A stretch of DNA of 64,000 nt from Bacteroidales bacterium (GCA_016788045.1 JAEUTG010000015.1:1-64000); one strand, 5' to 3'; counted from the first letter of the stretch, positions 51,629 to 60,867 are shown. Program-made: numbers and translations. Notes: generated from the sequence alone by a model not told the origin.

Positions 51629-52540
51629 TCACACTATTTTCTTGATAATGTAGATGAGGCTTGAAAATTCGTGCTGACCGCTCGCTGCACTCAGGTTTGA
51701 ACGTAATCCCTGGAAGAATGCCCTGATCAGCGAAGTATTTCCTGATTTGTATTTCTCACTGAGCATAGAAACATAAAAGGAATCGAAGTACATCGGAAGC
51801 ACCCCAATCACTTTGAAGCCATGGTTGTTTGCCAGTCTTCCGAACGATTTGCGGTTAAAGTGATGCAGGTGGCGCGGAACATCCCAGGCCGCCCAGAATT
51901 GTTTGTAGTGCCGGGCATCTTTCGATAGATAATTCGGAAGTGCAATTATGGCTACACCGTCATTACTGAGTAAACGGCTGATATCCTTCATCCTGAGGTT
52001 GATATCCGGTACATGTTCCAGCACATGCCACATGGTAATAATCCCGAATGACTCAGCCTCGAATTGGTCAATCTGTGCCTCAGGAAATACCTCAAGGTGG
52101 TAGCGGTTCACCGCAATGTTCCTTGCTTTTTCACTTGGTTCGATGCCTTTCACCTGCATTTGCTTCGATGAACAATAAGCCAGAAATTCACCGGTTGCGC
52201 ACCCAATATCGAGCAAAGTGCCGGCTGATGAATATTTTCTTATAAGCTGATATTTTCGGGCATGGGTATACTTTCGCACCAGCTGATATACCTTGCTGAA
52301 TAGATCCCTGCTTTCACCAGAATGTGAGATATAATCGTTGGTTTCGTAATAGCGGCCAAGATTTTCAGGTTTCGGAGAAGGATGTGTAGTTCCCAAACCG
52401 CAATGGTTACATTGGTAAACAGAAAAACTCTCCTGACTCAGAAAGTAATCTTTCAAATCAAATAGTTTTGTAAACTCCTTATTATCACAGATTAAGCAAT
52501 GTGATGGTTGATTTTTCAGGTTTTGTTCCACGTGAAACAC
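51629..52540 (-). CDS. Class I SAM-dependent methyltransferase with N-terminal zinc ribbon
   Basis: A 303-residue protein: N-terminal Cys motifs C15-x2-C18 and C44-x2-C47 (zinc ribbon), then a Rossmann methyltransferase domain with motif I LLDIGCATGEFL (about 108-119) and the later motif IITMWHVLEHVPD. This architecture is common in methyltransferases linked to polysaccharide or lipid modification; the substrate is unknown. The start is the GTG at 52540: a stop lies four codons upstream and no ATG lies in the first 100 bases. That GTG and the next five codons (MFHVEQ) are a parS-type site. It begins 18 bases after the mnmG stop. Confidence 0.85.
   Translation of the reverse strand: MFHVEQNLKNQPSHCLICDNKEFTKLFDLKDYFLSQESFSVYQCNHCGLGTTHPSPKPENLGRYYETNDYISHSGESRDLFSKVYQLVRKYTHARKYQLIRKYSSAGTLLDIGCATGEFLAYCSSKQMQVKGIEPSEKARNIAVNRYHLEVFPEAQIDQFEAESFGIITMWHVLEHVPDINLRMKDISRLLSNDGVAIIALPNYLSKDARHYKQFWAAWDVPRHLHHFNRKSFGRLANNHGFKVIGVLPMYFDSFYVSMLSEKYKSGNTSLIRAFFQGLRSNLSAASGQHEFSSLIYIIKKIV
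52524..52539 (+). promoter_or_regulatory. parS-type ParB binding site (copy 1)
   Basis: TGTTCCACGTGAAACA matches the conserved bacterial parS consensus TGTTNCACGTGAAACA at every fixed position. It lies between mnmG and the methyltransferase gene and contains most of the latter's first codons. A chance exact match to a 16-base word in 64 kb is very unlikely. ParB binding itself is inferred. Confidence 0.85.
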
Positions 52541-52558
52541 TTTGAAATATTACGATAT

Positions 52559-54430
52559 TCAGCGACTCAAAAATACAACTAAAACTGAGATGTCGGCCGG
52601 CGAAACTCCGTTGATTCTGCTGGCTTGTCCGATGGTATCGGGCTTTATACGGCTCAGTTTTTCGCGTGCCTCAAATGAAAGTGAATTAAGCGCATGGTAG
52701 TCAAAATCCGGTTTAAGCGGAAGATCCTCAAATTTTGAAAGCCGCTCGGCAATTTCTTTTTCTTTGCCAATGTACCCATCATATTTAATGAGGATTTCAG
52801 CCTCTTCAACAACCTCATCCATTAAGGAAGAATAACCCGCAAAGTGATCGCGAACAAACGGAGCGTGTTGAATAATCTCTTGTAAACTCACCTGGGGTCT
52901 TAATACAAGATTTGACAGTTTCACTTTTTGTTGTATTGGGGCAGTACCGAGGTTTTCGAGTAAGGGGTTTATGTGTTCGGGAGAAATGCTTTGCTCAGAA
53001 AGAAACCGAATGGCTTTCTGAACAGCTTCCTGTTTAATTAATACTCTATTATACCGGTTTTCATCGGCGAGCCCGAGTTGGTAAGACATTGGAGTGAGAC
53101 GGATATCTGCGTTGTCCTGCCGCAGCAATATCCGGTATTCTGCCCTGGAAGTAAACATGCGGTAAGGCTCATCAATGCCCTTGGTAATTAAATCATCGAT
53201 CAGTACACCAATGTAAGCATCGGATCTTTTAAGGATGAAAGGGGCTTGTTCACGAATGGAAAGATGAGCATTAATTCCGGCAATCAGTCCCTGTGCAGCA
53301 GCTTCTTCATATCCGGTAGTTCCATTGATCTGACCGGCAAAGAATAGATTTTTTACCAGGTGGGTCTCCAGGGAAAAACTGAGTTGTTCAGGTGGGAAAT
53401 AGTCGTATTCAATGGCATATCCCGGTCGGAAAATTCTGGCATTTTCAAAACCGGCTATCTTCTTTAAAGCCCTGAACTGTATATAATCGGGAAGAGAGGA
53501 AGAAAAACCGTTCACATAATACTCCACCGTATCCCAGCCTTCGGGTTCGACAAACAACTGATGCCGGTCCTTATCGCTGAAACGGTCTATTTTATCCTCG
53601 ATAGATGGACAATAACGCGGGCCGCGACCCTCTATCCTTCCGGCAAACATTGGGGAGTCATCAAAGCCAAGACGTAGAATATCGTGCACTTCTGGGCTTG
53701 TATACGTAAGATAGCAGCTTCTTTGTTTCGTAAGCGCTGGTGTATCGGAATACGAAAATTTCCCGGGATTCTCATCGCCCTTCTGCTCAACCATCCTTGA
53801 GAAATCAATGGACCGCCCATCAACCCTGACCGGTGTACCGGTTTTGAGCCGCGCAGATTTAAATCCAAGAGATACCAGGTTTTCGGTAAGTCCGGCAGAG
53901 GGTTTGTCGCCCATACGGCCTCCCCCGAAGTTCTTTGTTCCAATGTGGATTTTTCCGTTGAGGAATGTTCCGTTGGTCAGAATTACAGATTTGGAATGGA
54001 TCGTCTGGCCCATGGCAGTATTCACCCCTGCTACTTTACCATTTTTTGCTATAATACCTGTAACAGTATCCTGCCAGAAATCGAGGTTTGGGGTACCTTC
54101 AAGCATCAGACGCCATTTCTCTGAAAACCGCATCCGGTCGCTTTGAGCCCTGGGACTCCACATGGCGGGCCCTTTTGATCTGTTGAGCATTCTGAACTGA
54201 ATCATCGTATGGTCGGTGACAATTCCTGAATACCCCCCTAAAGCATCAATTTCTCTGACAATCTGCCCTTTTGCAATGCCCCCCATGGCCGGGTTGCACG
54301 ACATCTGGGCTATGGTATTCATGTTCATGGTAATCAGCAGCACCGAGGAGCCCATATTGGCTGCTGCTGCTGCTGCCTCGCTTCCTGCATGACCAGCACC
54401 CACAACAATTACATCATATTCTTTAAACAT
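52559..54430 (-). CDS. mnmG: tRNA uridine-5-carboxymethylaminomethyl modification enzyme MnmG
   Basis: A 623-residue FAD enzyme which, with MnmE, installs the (c)mnm5 group on U34 of several tRNAs. Seen are the dinucleotide-binding loop VVGAGHAGSEAAAAAANMG (9-27), CNPAMGGIAKG, LTNGTFLNG, GRMGDKPS, FAGQINGTTGYEEAAAQG, and the C-terminal helical domain ending ISRINGVSPADISVL. Length is full. It has its own -7 box (54524-54531), and a parS-type site lies 7 bases upstream of the ATG; a second lies just past its 3' end. MnmG (GidA) genes are classically found near the replication origin. Confidence 0.97.
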   Translation of the reverse strand: MFKEYDVIVVGAGHAGSEAAAAAANMGSSVLLITMNMNTIAQMSCNPAMGGIAKGQIVREIDALGGYSGIVTDHTMIQFRMLNRSKGPAMWSPRAQSDRMRFSEKWRLMLEGTPNLDFWQDTVTGIIAKNGKVAGVNTAMGQTIHSKSVILTNGTFLNGKIHIGTKNFGGGRMGDKPSAGLTENLVSLGFKSARLKTGTPVRVDGRSIDFSRMVEQKGDENPGKFSYSDTPALTKQRSCYLTYTSPEVHDILRLGFDDSPMFAGRIEGRGPRYCPSIEDKIDRFSDKDRHQLFVEPEGWDTVEYYVNGFSSSLPDYIQFRALKKIAGFENARIFRPGYAIEYDYFPPEQLSFSLETHLVKNLFFAGQINGTTGYEEAAAQGLIAGINAHLSIREQAPFILKRSDAYIGVLIDDLITKGIDEPYRMFTSRAEYRILLRQDNADIRLTPMSYQLGLADENRYNRVLIKQEAVQKAIRFLSEQSISPEHINPLLENLGTAPIQQKVKLSNLVLRPQVSLQEIIQHAPFVRDHFAGYSSLMDEVVEEAEILIKYDGYIGKEKEIAERLSKFEDLPLKPDFDYHALNSLSFEAREKLSRIKPDTIGQASRINGVSPADISVLVVFLSR

Positions 54431-54437
54431 TTAATTC

Positions 54438-54453
54438 TGTTTCACGTGGAACA
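54438..54453 (-). promoter_or_regulatory. parS-type ParB binding site (copy 2)
   Basis: The plus strand reads TGTTTCACGTGGAACA, so the minus strand is identical to copy 1 (TGTTCCACGTGAAACA). It sits in the mnmG leader, 7 bases from the ATG, inverted relative to copy 1 and about 1.9 kb away. Confidence 0.85.
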
Positions 54454-54486
54454 ATCGAAATTCAGACAAGGGCCGTAAGTAACAAA

Positions 54487-54522
54487 CAAAAAAAAGAGCC
54501 CGATGTTGTCTGACATCAGGCT
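54487..54522 (-). terminator. Intrinsic terminator after ybeY
   Basis: On the minus strand AGCCTGATGT (54522-54513) pairs with ACATCGGGCT (54506-54497) with one mismatch and a 6-base loop, followed by a T8 run. It lies 37 bases past the ybeY stop. Confidence 0.82.
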
Positions 54523-54523
54523 G

Positions 54524-54531
54524 CAAAGTTA
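54524..54531 (-). promoter_or_regulatory. Candidate -7 box of mnmG
   Basis: The minus strand reads TAACTTTG, a TAnnTTTG match, about 94 bases upstream of the mnmG ATG and directly before the ybeY terminator stem. A transcript starting here would begin inside the stem and so escape the terminator. The -33 region has TTA but no TTG at the right spacing. Confidence 0.5.
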
Positions 54532-54558
54532 GCGATTATAAATTGTTCTGTAAGGTGA

Positions 54559-55017
54559 CTACCCGGGCTTGATCGCCAGATATTGATCTTCTTTTTTACG
54601 CATCTGCTTTTCCTCTGTTGGCGATTTATCATTGTAACCGCAAAGATGGAGAACCCCATGAATGATCACCCTGGATAGTTCCTCTGTAAAAGATCTGGAA
54701 TAGGACAACGAATTCTCTTTTACCCGATCTATGCTGATAAAAATATCTCCAGAAACGATATTTCCATCGTTGTAATTGAACGTGATGATGTCCGTCAGTG
54801 TATCATGGTCCAGATACTTCACATTCATTTCATAAAGAGTATCGTCGTTGCAGAAGATTACACTCAGCTCTCCGGGTGTTTTACCTTCGTGAACAATGGT
54901 ATCTGTAATCCACTTTTTCGTAAGGCGTACACCTTTGTGACGATAGCTGGTATTTTCGGAGAAAAAACTGATCTTTGGCTGATTCACTCTTATCTGGATT
55001 TGGGTTTGATGACTCAT
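54559..55017 (-). CDS. ybeY: Endoribonuclease YbeY (16S rRNA maturation)
   Basis: A 152-residue UPF0054 metalloprotein for rRNA 3'-end processing and ribosome quality control. The metal motif reads HGVLHLCGYND, with Asp where the classical motif has the third His; this is known in Bacteroidota members. I take the ATG at 55017; a TTG three codons upstream is possible. It is read from the DUF4175 side and ends in a terminator before mnmG. Confidence 0.93.
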   Translation of the reverse strand: MSHQTQIQIRVNQPKISFFSENTSYRHKGVRLTKKWITDTIVHEGKTPGELSVIFCNDDTLYEMNVKYLDHDTLTDIITFNYNDGNIVSGDIFISIDRVKENSLSYSRSFTEELSRVIIHGVLHLCGYNDKSPTEEKQMRKKEDQYLAIKPG

Positions 55018-55163
55018 ATAAAACAAGCCAATTTAAGCAATGGCTGTCTCAACGGTTTTTCTGTTCAAAACAGAGGGGAAGATCGGATCACTTAAATGAC
55101 GAATTCGTGTACTGAAAAACTGGCTGAAGTATGGAAGAGCATTTCTGACAAACACGATTGCAC

Positions 55164-58100
55164 TCAGTCTTTCGAAGCCGGGATGTTCATGAAATACTCG
55201 TTGACCATATTCTTGTAGTACGTTTTGAACGAAGGAGGCACACTTCTGAGCATCTCCGTTTCACGATGCTGAAGCCCCTTTTTGCGGAAGAACTGTTCAG
55301 GGTCGGGCCGCAATATGTCCTGACCCTGTTTCGACTCCCTCCTCTCCTCCTGCTCACGTTGCATCTCGGCCTTTTCAGATTCAAGCATTCTGGTTAGTAT
55401 TTCTTCCTGACGACGCATGGTTTCCTGATTCAGAATTTTGTTCACCAGTTCTGTTTCGGATTTTTCCATCTCTTCAATCATCTTGTTCAGTCCTTTCTGA
55501 TTCAGTGAACCCTCTTTCTGCAACTGATCGCGGTACTCCTGCAATTGATTCCTTAGGGCCTGCTGCTGGGCTGCCATACGGGCCATCTGCTCACTCATTG
55601 AACCCTGACCGGTTTTCCCCTTCTCCCCTTTTCCCTCTTTGAGACTTTTCCGGATGGCTTCCATCTGCTGATTCAGCTTCTCCTGCATCTGTCGCATCGA
55701 TTTCATAGACGAGGGTTTTCCCATTCCGGGATTCGGACAACTTTTACCCGATTTGGAAGAGGATTTTGATGACATATTCTGCTGCATCTTTTTCATCGAT
55801 TCTGCGAGCATCAGCGCCAGGTTGTTTACTGATGTCATCACAAACTGCTGCTTCCCCCTGGCAGCCGGAATGGCCCGGTTGTTCATTGAAACCATTACCT
55901 GCTCAAGGTTATCATTGATGGATGAGATTTCACGGTTGACAAAGGATTCGATCATGGGTTGACGCTTGCTCAAAGCTGTGAGCGAATCTTCAACCATCTG
56001 AAGATTGTCACCGATTGCCTTCTGCTGGTCCACAATACCCGAAAACTGCGGGTCGTTCCGGTTTATTCCGTTTAACCTGTTGATGAGCTTTTCCTGGTCA
56101 AAAGAAATCCTCACAAGATTTTCAAGAATGGCCCTCAACGACTCTATGTCTTCTCCTAACTCCTCTTCTTCCATTTCCTGTTGCATTTCAAACAAATCTT
56201 CACCCATTTCTTCCATTTTGTCTGAAGCATCTTCCTGAGATTTTGAGGCTTTTTTCATCTGACCCTCTTTTATATTTTTTTCAGAATCATTCAGGTCTTT
56301 CTGAATGGCTTCTTTCTGCTGTTCCGGTATTTTAAAGTTGTTGGGCTCTTCCAGTTTGCTGTTCATCTCCTTTATGTCCTGCAGGTCTTTCTTAACCTGT
56401 TCAAACTGCTCATTGATCTTTTTCTGTTCTTCCGACAGTTTTTCCTTCTCTTCATTTCCGGCATTTTCGGTCTTCTCAGCCAACTTTTTTTGCTCTTCTG
56501 ATAAATTCTTCAGTTTGTCGATGGTTTCTGATAGTTTTTTGTCGAACTCAAGTTGTTTGAAAAGCTCAAGATTTCTGTCAAGAGCCTTCTCCATGTCAGC
56601 AGCATTGAACTTCATTTTATCCAGAACCTCATTCAGTTTGTCTTTGTCAAGCTCTTCCATCATTTTCTGAAGTTCTTCAAACATTGCCTTCAGCTCATCC
56701 GACATGATCTCATTGAAAAGCTTCTCTAATTGCTGCTGTTTCTCCAGAATCGACTCGTCAACCTCTGAATACTGATTTTCTTTCCGGTTAATTTTTTCAT
56801 TCTGTTCATTCATGGCTTCAACCTGCTTCTGGAGATTCTTCTGCCGGTCAAGCAGGTCCTGTACCTGTTTCTTCTCCTGATAATTCAGGCTTTTTTTGTC
56901 AAACAGTTTTTTATTCAGCTGACTGATTTCCTTTTGAATCTTCCGCGCTTCGTCTATCCCTTTTTCAAGCTCTGTTTTTACATTGTCCTGATTCTCCTCA
57001 ACCATTTTCTCAATCTCTTCTCTGGTTGGAATTTTCAAGGTCATTTTCTGAGAACGTGTCGATTTAAATCCATTGATTGCATCATTATCCCACACGATGA
57101 AATAGTATTCAACCTGCTCACCGGGCTCCAGGCCGGCATTTCCCAGATCATAATAGTAATAAAACTGCTGCTGAGGATTATCCTTTATCAAATCAACAGG
57201 AAGTGTAAGCTCTGCAGAATTTTCATTTCCGGAAATTTTCCTTGATAAACGGAATTCCATATTTCGGAATCCGTAATCATCTTTTATTAACCCTCTGAAA
57301 TATAGCCTGTTATCATAAATTGAGTCACGGAATTCTTCAACAGAGATCATGGGTGATAAATCTGGTATCACATTAATAAAGAATGACATGGAGTCATTGC
57401 TTTTCATATACTGATTGGCAATACTGACAGATATTCCGGAAGATTCAATCAATCTCGTTGAAGTGGTTACAAGGTTGGAGTTTTTAACTTCAATGGACTT
57501 TTTTGTATCACCAAAGCCAAAAACAAGGAAACGTGTATCCTTGGTGTAAAATTTCCAGTTAATCATCGTACCCATAGGAACAGTAATATCCCCGGTGTTT
57601 GAAATAATCTCCTGTTTTCTGTTGGTATATGCCGGATAATTTAGCTCAGCATCGAAATTCAGAATGATGGGTCTGGGCAGAACAATCAGTTCGTAGTCTC
57701 CTAAATACCTGTCGGTTGCCTGAAAACGGAATCCAATATTCTTCTGTACTTTTTTAAACGTATAGGAATAGTTCAGTTTATCCTGTGCCTCCATCTGATA
57801 TTCTATTCCATCGGCAACCACAAAAACCTGATCCGGTATCTCATTTCCGGTGATTTTTATCCTGAGTTCAAAGTCTTCCTGTTGAATAACCGTCAGTTCT
57901 TTATTTAATACATTGATAGAGAACGGCATAGGTCTAGTGAAGAGTTCGGAGTGGTTGATGAGCCGTTCACCAGGTCCGGTAATGGCACTGGGTGAAAGGA
58001 TCAGGAAAAAGAGAATAATCAGCACAGGAGGGGCAGCATAAATCAGGTACTTTCTATTTTCCCCGAAATTAATGGCAGAGGTGAAAGGTACAGGTTTTAG

Positions 58101-58517
58101 CCTGGCAGCTTTCTGATTGATGCCGGCCATAATGAGTTCCTGCTGCATTGGATTGTTGTCAGACAGGGACTTAAGCTGAAGCGTATTCAACAGTACATCA
58201 CGAACCTCACTGAAGTGTTTTCCGATAATTCCTGCGGCCATCTCGTGAGAAATACGTTTGCCGGCTTTATAAAGACGCAGCAGGGGGATAACTATAAACC
58301 GGCCAAGAATAAAACCCGCAGCAATCAGGTAGGCGTAAAACAACACAGTTCTCACCTGGGGTGAAAACCAGGCGAGTGATTCAAGCTGGGTCAGGAGAAT
58401 AAAAAAGGATCCCAGCAGTGCAATGCTGTACAAGCCTCCCCTGATCAGCTGATTTTTATAATACTTCCTGATGAAGGCATCCAGTTTATCTATGAGTAGG
58501 TTGTAGTTGTCGTTCAT
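55164..58517 (-). CDS. DUF4175 large membrane/coiled-coil protein
   Basis: A 1,117-residue protein. N-terminal membrane helices lie at about 25-45, 55-75 and 155-172, then a beta-rich extracytoplasmic region (about 180-500), then a very long Glu/Gln/Lys/Met-rich coiled-coil region (about 510-1090) with segments such as LDRQKNLQKQVEAMNEQNEK. The layout fits the DUF4175 family found across Bacteroidota, commonly next to ybeY and mnmG. Function is unknown; shape suggests an envelope-spanning or scaffolding protein. It is upstream of ybeY on the same strand. Confidence 0.85.
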   Translation of the reverse strand: MNDNYNLLIDKLDAFIRKYYKNQLIRGGLYSIALLGSFFILLTQLESLAWFSPQVRTVLFYAYLIAAGFILGRFIVIPLLRLYKAGKRISHEMAAGIIGKHFSEVRDVLLNTLQLKSLSDNNPMQQELIMAGINQKAARLKPVPFTSAINFGENRKYLIYAAPPVLIILFFLILSPSAITGPGERLINHSELFTRPMPFSINVLNKELTVIQQEDFELRIKITGNEIPDQVFVVADGIEYQMEAQDKLNYSYTFKKVQKNIGFRFQATDRYLGDYELIVLPRPIILNFDAELNYPAYTNRKQEIISNTGDITVPMGTMINWKFYTKDTRFLVFGFGDTKKSIEVKNSNLVTTSTRLIESSGISVSIANQYMKSNDSMSFFINVIPDLSPMISVEEFRDSIYDNRLYFRGLIKDDYGFRNMEFRLSRKISGNENSAELTLPVDLIKDNPQQQFYYYYDLGNAGLEPGEQVEYYFIVWDNDAINGFKSTRSQKMTLKIPTREEIEKMVEENQDNVKTELEKGIDEARKIQKEISQLNKKLFDKKSLNYQEKKQVQDLLDRQKNLQKQVEAMNEQNEKINRKENQYSEVDESILEKQQQLEKLFNEIMSDELKAMFEELQKMMEELDKDKLNEVLDKMKFNAADMEKALDRNLELFKQLEFDKKLSETIDKLKNLSEEQKKLAEKTENAGNEEKEKLSEEQKKINEQFEQVKKDLQDIKEMNSKLEEPNNFKIPEQQKEAIQKDLNDSEKNIKEGQMKKASKSQEDASDKMEEMGEDLFEMQQEMEEEELGEDIESLRAILENLVRISFDQEKLINRLNGINRNDPQFSGIVDQQKAIGDNLQMVEDSLTALSKRQPMIESFVNREISSINDNLEQVMVSMNNRAIPAARGKQQFVMTSVNNLALMLAESMKKMQQNMSSKSSSKSGKSCPNPGMGKPSSMKSMRQMQEKLNQQMEAIRKSLKEGKGEKGKTGQGSMSEQMARMAAQQQALRNQLQEYRDQLQKEGSLNQKGLNKMIEEMEKSETELVNKILNQETMRRQEEILTRMLESEKAEMQREQEERRESKQGQDILRPDPEQFFRKKGLQHRETEMLRSVPPSFKTYYKNMVNEYFMNIPASKD

Positions 58518-58648
58518 TGCAGTAATTCGGGTAATTGAGTACTCTGTTTTTACTTTTTAAGGATCGATCACTGAAATGTAATCCGGACTTAACAGAGGCC
58601 GGGAAATTTCTCATAAGGCCTCAACGATATATCCGGAAGTGCATTTCC

Positions 58649-60817
58649 TTATTTGGCATCAAATACTTCAATGCCGCTCCAGTCATCCGGGATTCCTTTC
58701 TGAATATTGTTCCGGCAACGGTTCACATAGAATGCGGCAACCGAATCCCGTTGATTGATCTTCAGAATGTCGCTGAAAACATTTTGTGCCTCTTCAAAGC
58801 GTTTGTTTTTATAATGGTCTATTCCATTGTTAAACAAGGATTTGGTCTCAATTTTCAGCTGTTTTATCTCTTCAGGATCACCGTCAATCAATTCGAATAC
58901 ATACACGGCTTCTTTCTTACCCTTCACACGGGCTATATCGAGGAAGCGGAAATTGTACCTTGAAGGGTCTTCGAGCTTGATGAGGGTATCTTCGCTGATG
59001 ATGATCGACGATCTGTAAATTTTCGATAAACCCTCGAGCCTCGATGCAAGGTTTACGGCATCAGAAATCACCGTGCCATCCATGCGCCCCTCCCCTCCTA
59101 CTACACCGAGCATCAGGTTTCCGGTATGAATTCCGATACCTGAATCAATGGTTGGTTTTCCCTGGTCTATCCGGTCGAGGTTGAAAAGATTCAGTGCGTG
59201 ACGCATTTCTATGGCTGCATCAATGGCATCATCAACCTTTTCGTGAAACAAAGCCATAATGGAATCCCCGATGAATTTATCAATGAAACCATTGTTTTTG
59301 CGGATCACCGGCTCCATGTAGCCAAGGTAGTGATTGATGAAATCAAAATTTTCTTTCGGACTCATATCTTCAGATAGCTCAGTAAACCCGCGGATATCCG
59401 AAAACATAACCGTCATCTCTTTCTGAATCTGATCCCCCAGCTGGATGTCAACAAAATTTTCTTTACCCAGAAACTCGAGAAACTGGTTGGGGACAAAACG
59501 ACTGTAAGCTTCATTCATCTGGGATATCCTGAAAATATACTCCCTCAGTCGTGTAGTCATGAGATTGTATCCTTCAGACATCACCCCTATTTCATCGTTG
59601 GTTCTCACAATGGTGTAGTTGTCGAGCATACCCTCTCCCGTTTTGCGCATACTCTGCACCAGTTCATTCACCGGTCTTACAATATCTGCTGTAGACCAGG
59701 AAACGAAAAACAGAATATAAATAAACGATACTATAATCCCGCTGAATATTCCTCCGAACATCAGGGTGTTGTCGAAAGCACTGATGTAATAGAGCTTGGA
59801 ATAACCGGCAGCATTGGTATGATCAATATCCGGGCCAATGATGGTTGATAACTTACCCAGCAGTAAGTTCAACTCTTTCTGACTGAGTTCTCCCATGTCT
59901 TTCAGGGGTGTAAGGCTCAGGATCAGGTACAGCAGAACAATGGTCAGAGGCAGCAGGGTTGTCATTGCGCTGGCGATATACAGGCGGTTTCTGATTTTTC
60001 CTGTGTTCCTTCCGAAAATCCGTTTCTGAAGTTCATCGCGGGTGTAGATATGCTCAATATACCGAATGTGAACCAGGTGCTTCTGCCAGAAGTAGATAAA
60101 CAGCACCGTAAGCAGGGATGCAACCAGGGAGATAAACAGGTAGTTTGAATACATCCGCTTGCCGATTTCATCGGTAAACGCATCGGGTGAAAGAATGCGG
60201 TAAACCATAATTCCGTGAACTATCGTAAAGGCAATCAGTACAATACCACTGTTAATGACAGGGGTAAAAAGCAGAAAACGCCGGCAGTACCGGTACAAAC
60301 GGGGAGAGATGGTTTTCCCGCGGCGTCTTCGCCTGAAATACCGTTTGTACGGAAGATTGAAGGCAAATCCGGCCAGGGTACTGAAGAAAATAACGTAGTT
60401 GAAAAAAGATGCGATTGAATCAGAAAAGGCATTGGAAGTGCCTTTTTGATTTGATTTATCTGCCACAACCGCCCCTTTTTTTGCGGATGAATCAGAGGTC
60501 AGGGTGTCAAAAGTCTGTGCAAGACTGTCGGCAATTGCCTCGATGCTGTCGTTGTACTTCTTCTTTGCATTGTAACCGGCATTAAATCCTTTTTTGAACT
60601 CTTCCGCAACAGAACCATCTGATTTGCTTTGAATGGTATCGTTTTGCTGTACTTCAACCTTAAACCCACCCCTTTCCTTGAGTTCCGGGAAGCTTTTCAA
60701 CAACATGAAAGCCAGTACCGGAAATACCAGCATAAAATAGAGCAAGACAGGAAAAAGAAATATCCTGCCAATACGGTATGTCGGAATTTTTAGTTTTTGT
60801 TTGGGTTTTGCCTTCAT
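58649..60817 (-). CDS. Membrane-bound class III adenylate cyclase
   Basis: A 722-residue protein with helices near 18-40, 135-153, 185-208, 225-245, 280-302 and 353-373, a HAMP-like linker (about 374-430) and a class III cyclase domain (about 465-640). Catalytic metal residues are Asp474 (MFSDIRGFTEL) and Asp518 (FIGDSIMALF); the transition-state pair is Asn589 and Arg593 (NLASR); purine-selecting Lys514 and Asp586 point to ATP rather than GTP. A TPR-like C-terminus follows. A TAACTTTG word at 60868-60875 (minus) may be its -7 box. Confidence 0.9.
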   Translation of the reverse strand: MKAKPKQKLKIPTYRIGRIFLFPVLLYFMLVFPVLAFMLLKSFPELKERGGFKVEVQQNDTIQSKSDGSVAEEFKKGFNAGYNAKKKYNDSIEAIADSLAQTFDTLTSDSSAKKGAVVADKSNQKGTSNAFSDSIASFFNYVIFFSTLAGFAFNLPYKRYFRRRRRGKTISPRLYRYCRRFLLFTPVINSGIVLIAFTIVHGIMVYRILSPDAFTDEIGKRMYSNYLFISLVASLLTVLFIYFWQKHLVHIRYIEHIYTRDELQKRIFGRNTGKIRNRLYIASAMTTLLPLTIVLLYLILSLTPLKDMGELSQKELNLLLGKLSTIIGPDIDHTNAAGYSKLYYISAFDNTLMFGGIFSGIIVSFIYILFFVSWSTADIVRPVNELVQSMRKTGEGMLDNYTIVRTNDEIGVMSEGYNLMTTRLREYIFRISQMNEAYSRFVPNQFLEFLGKENFVDIQLGDQIQKEMTVMFSDIRGFTELSEDMSPKENFDFINHYLGYMEPVIRKNNGFIDKFIGDSIMALFHEKVDDAIDAAIEMRHALNLFNLDRIDQGKPTIDSGIGIHTGNLMLGVVGGEGRMDGTVISDAVNLASRLEGLSKIYRSSIIISEDTLIKLEDPSRYNFRFLDIARVKGKKEAVYVFELIDGDPEEIKQLKIETKSLFNNGIDHYKNKRFEEAQNVFSDILKINQRDSVAAFYVNRCRNNIQKGIPDDWSGIEVFDAK

Positions 60818-60867
60818 GAATACTGTTTGAAAAGGTAAGTACCTTTAAACTAACGCAACAGACAACA

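Noticed and set aside
51629-55026. A mobile element bounded by the two inverted 16-bp words around mnmG.
   Set aside because: The enclosed gene is the housekeeping gene mnmG, there is no transposase, and the words match parS exactly.
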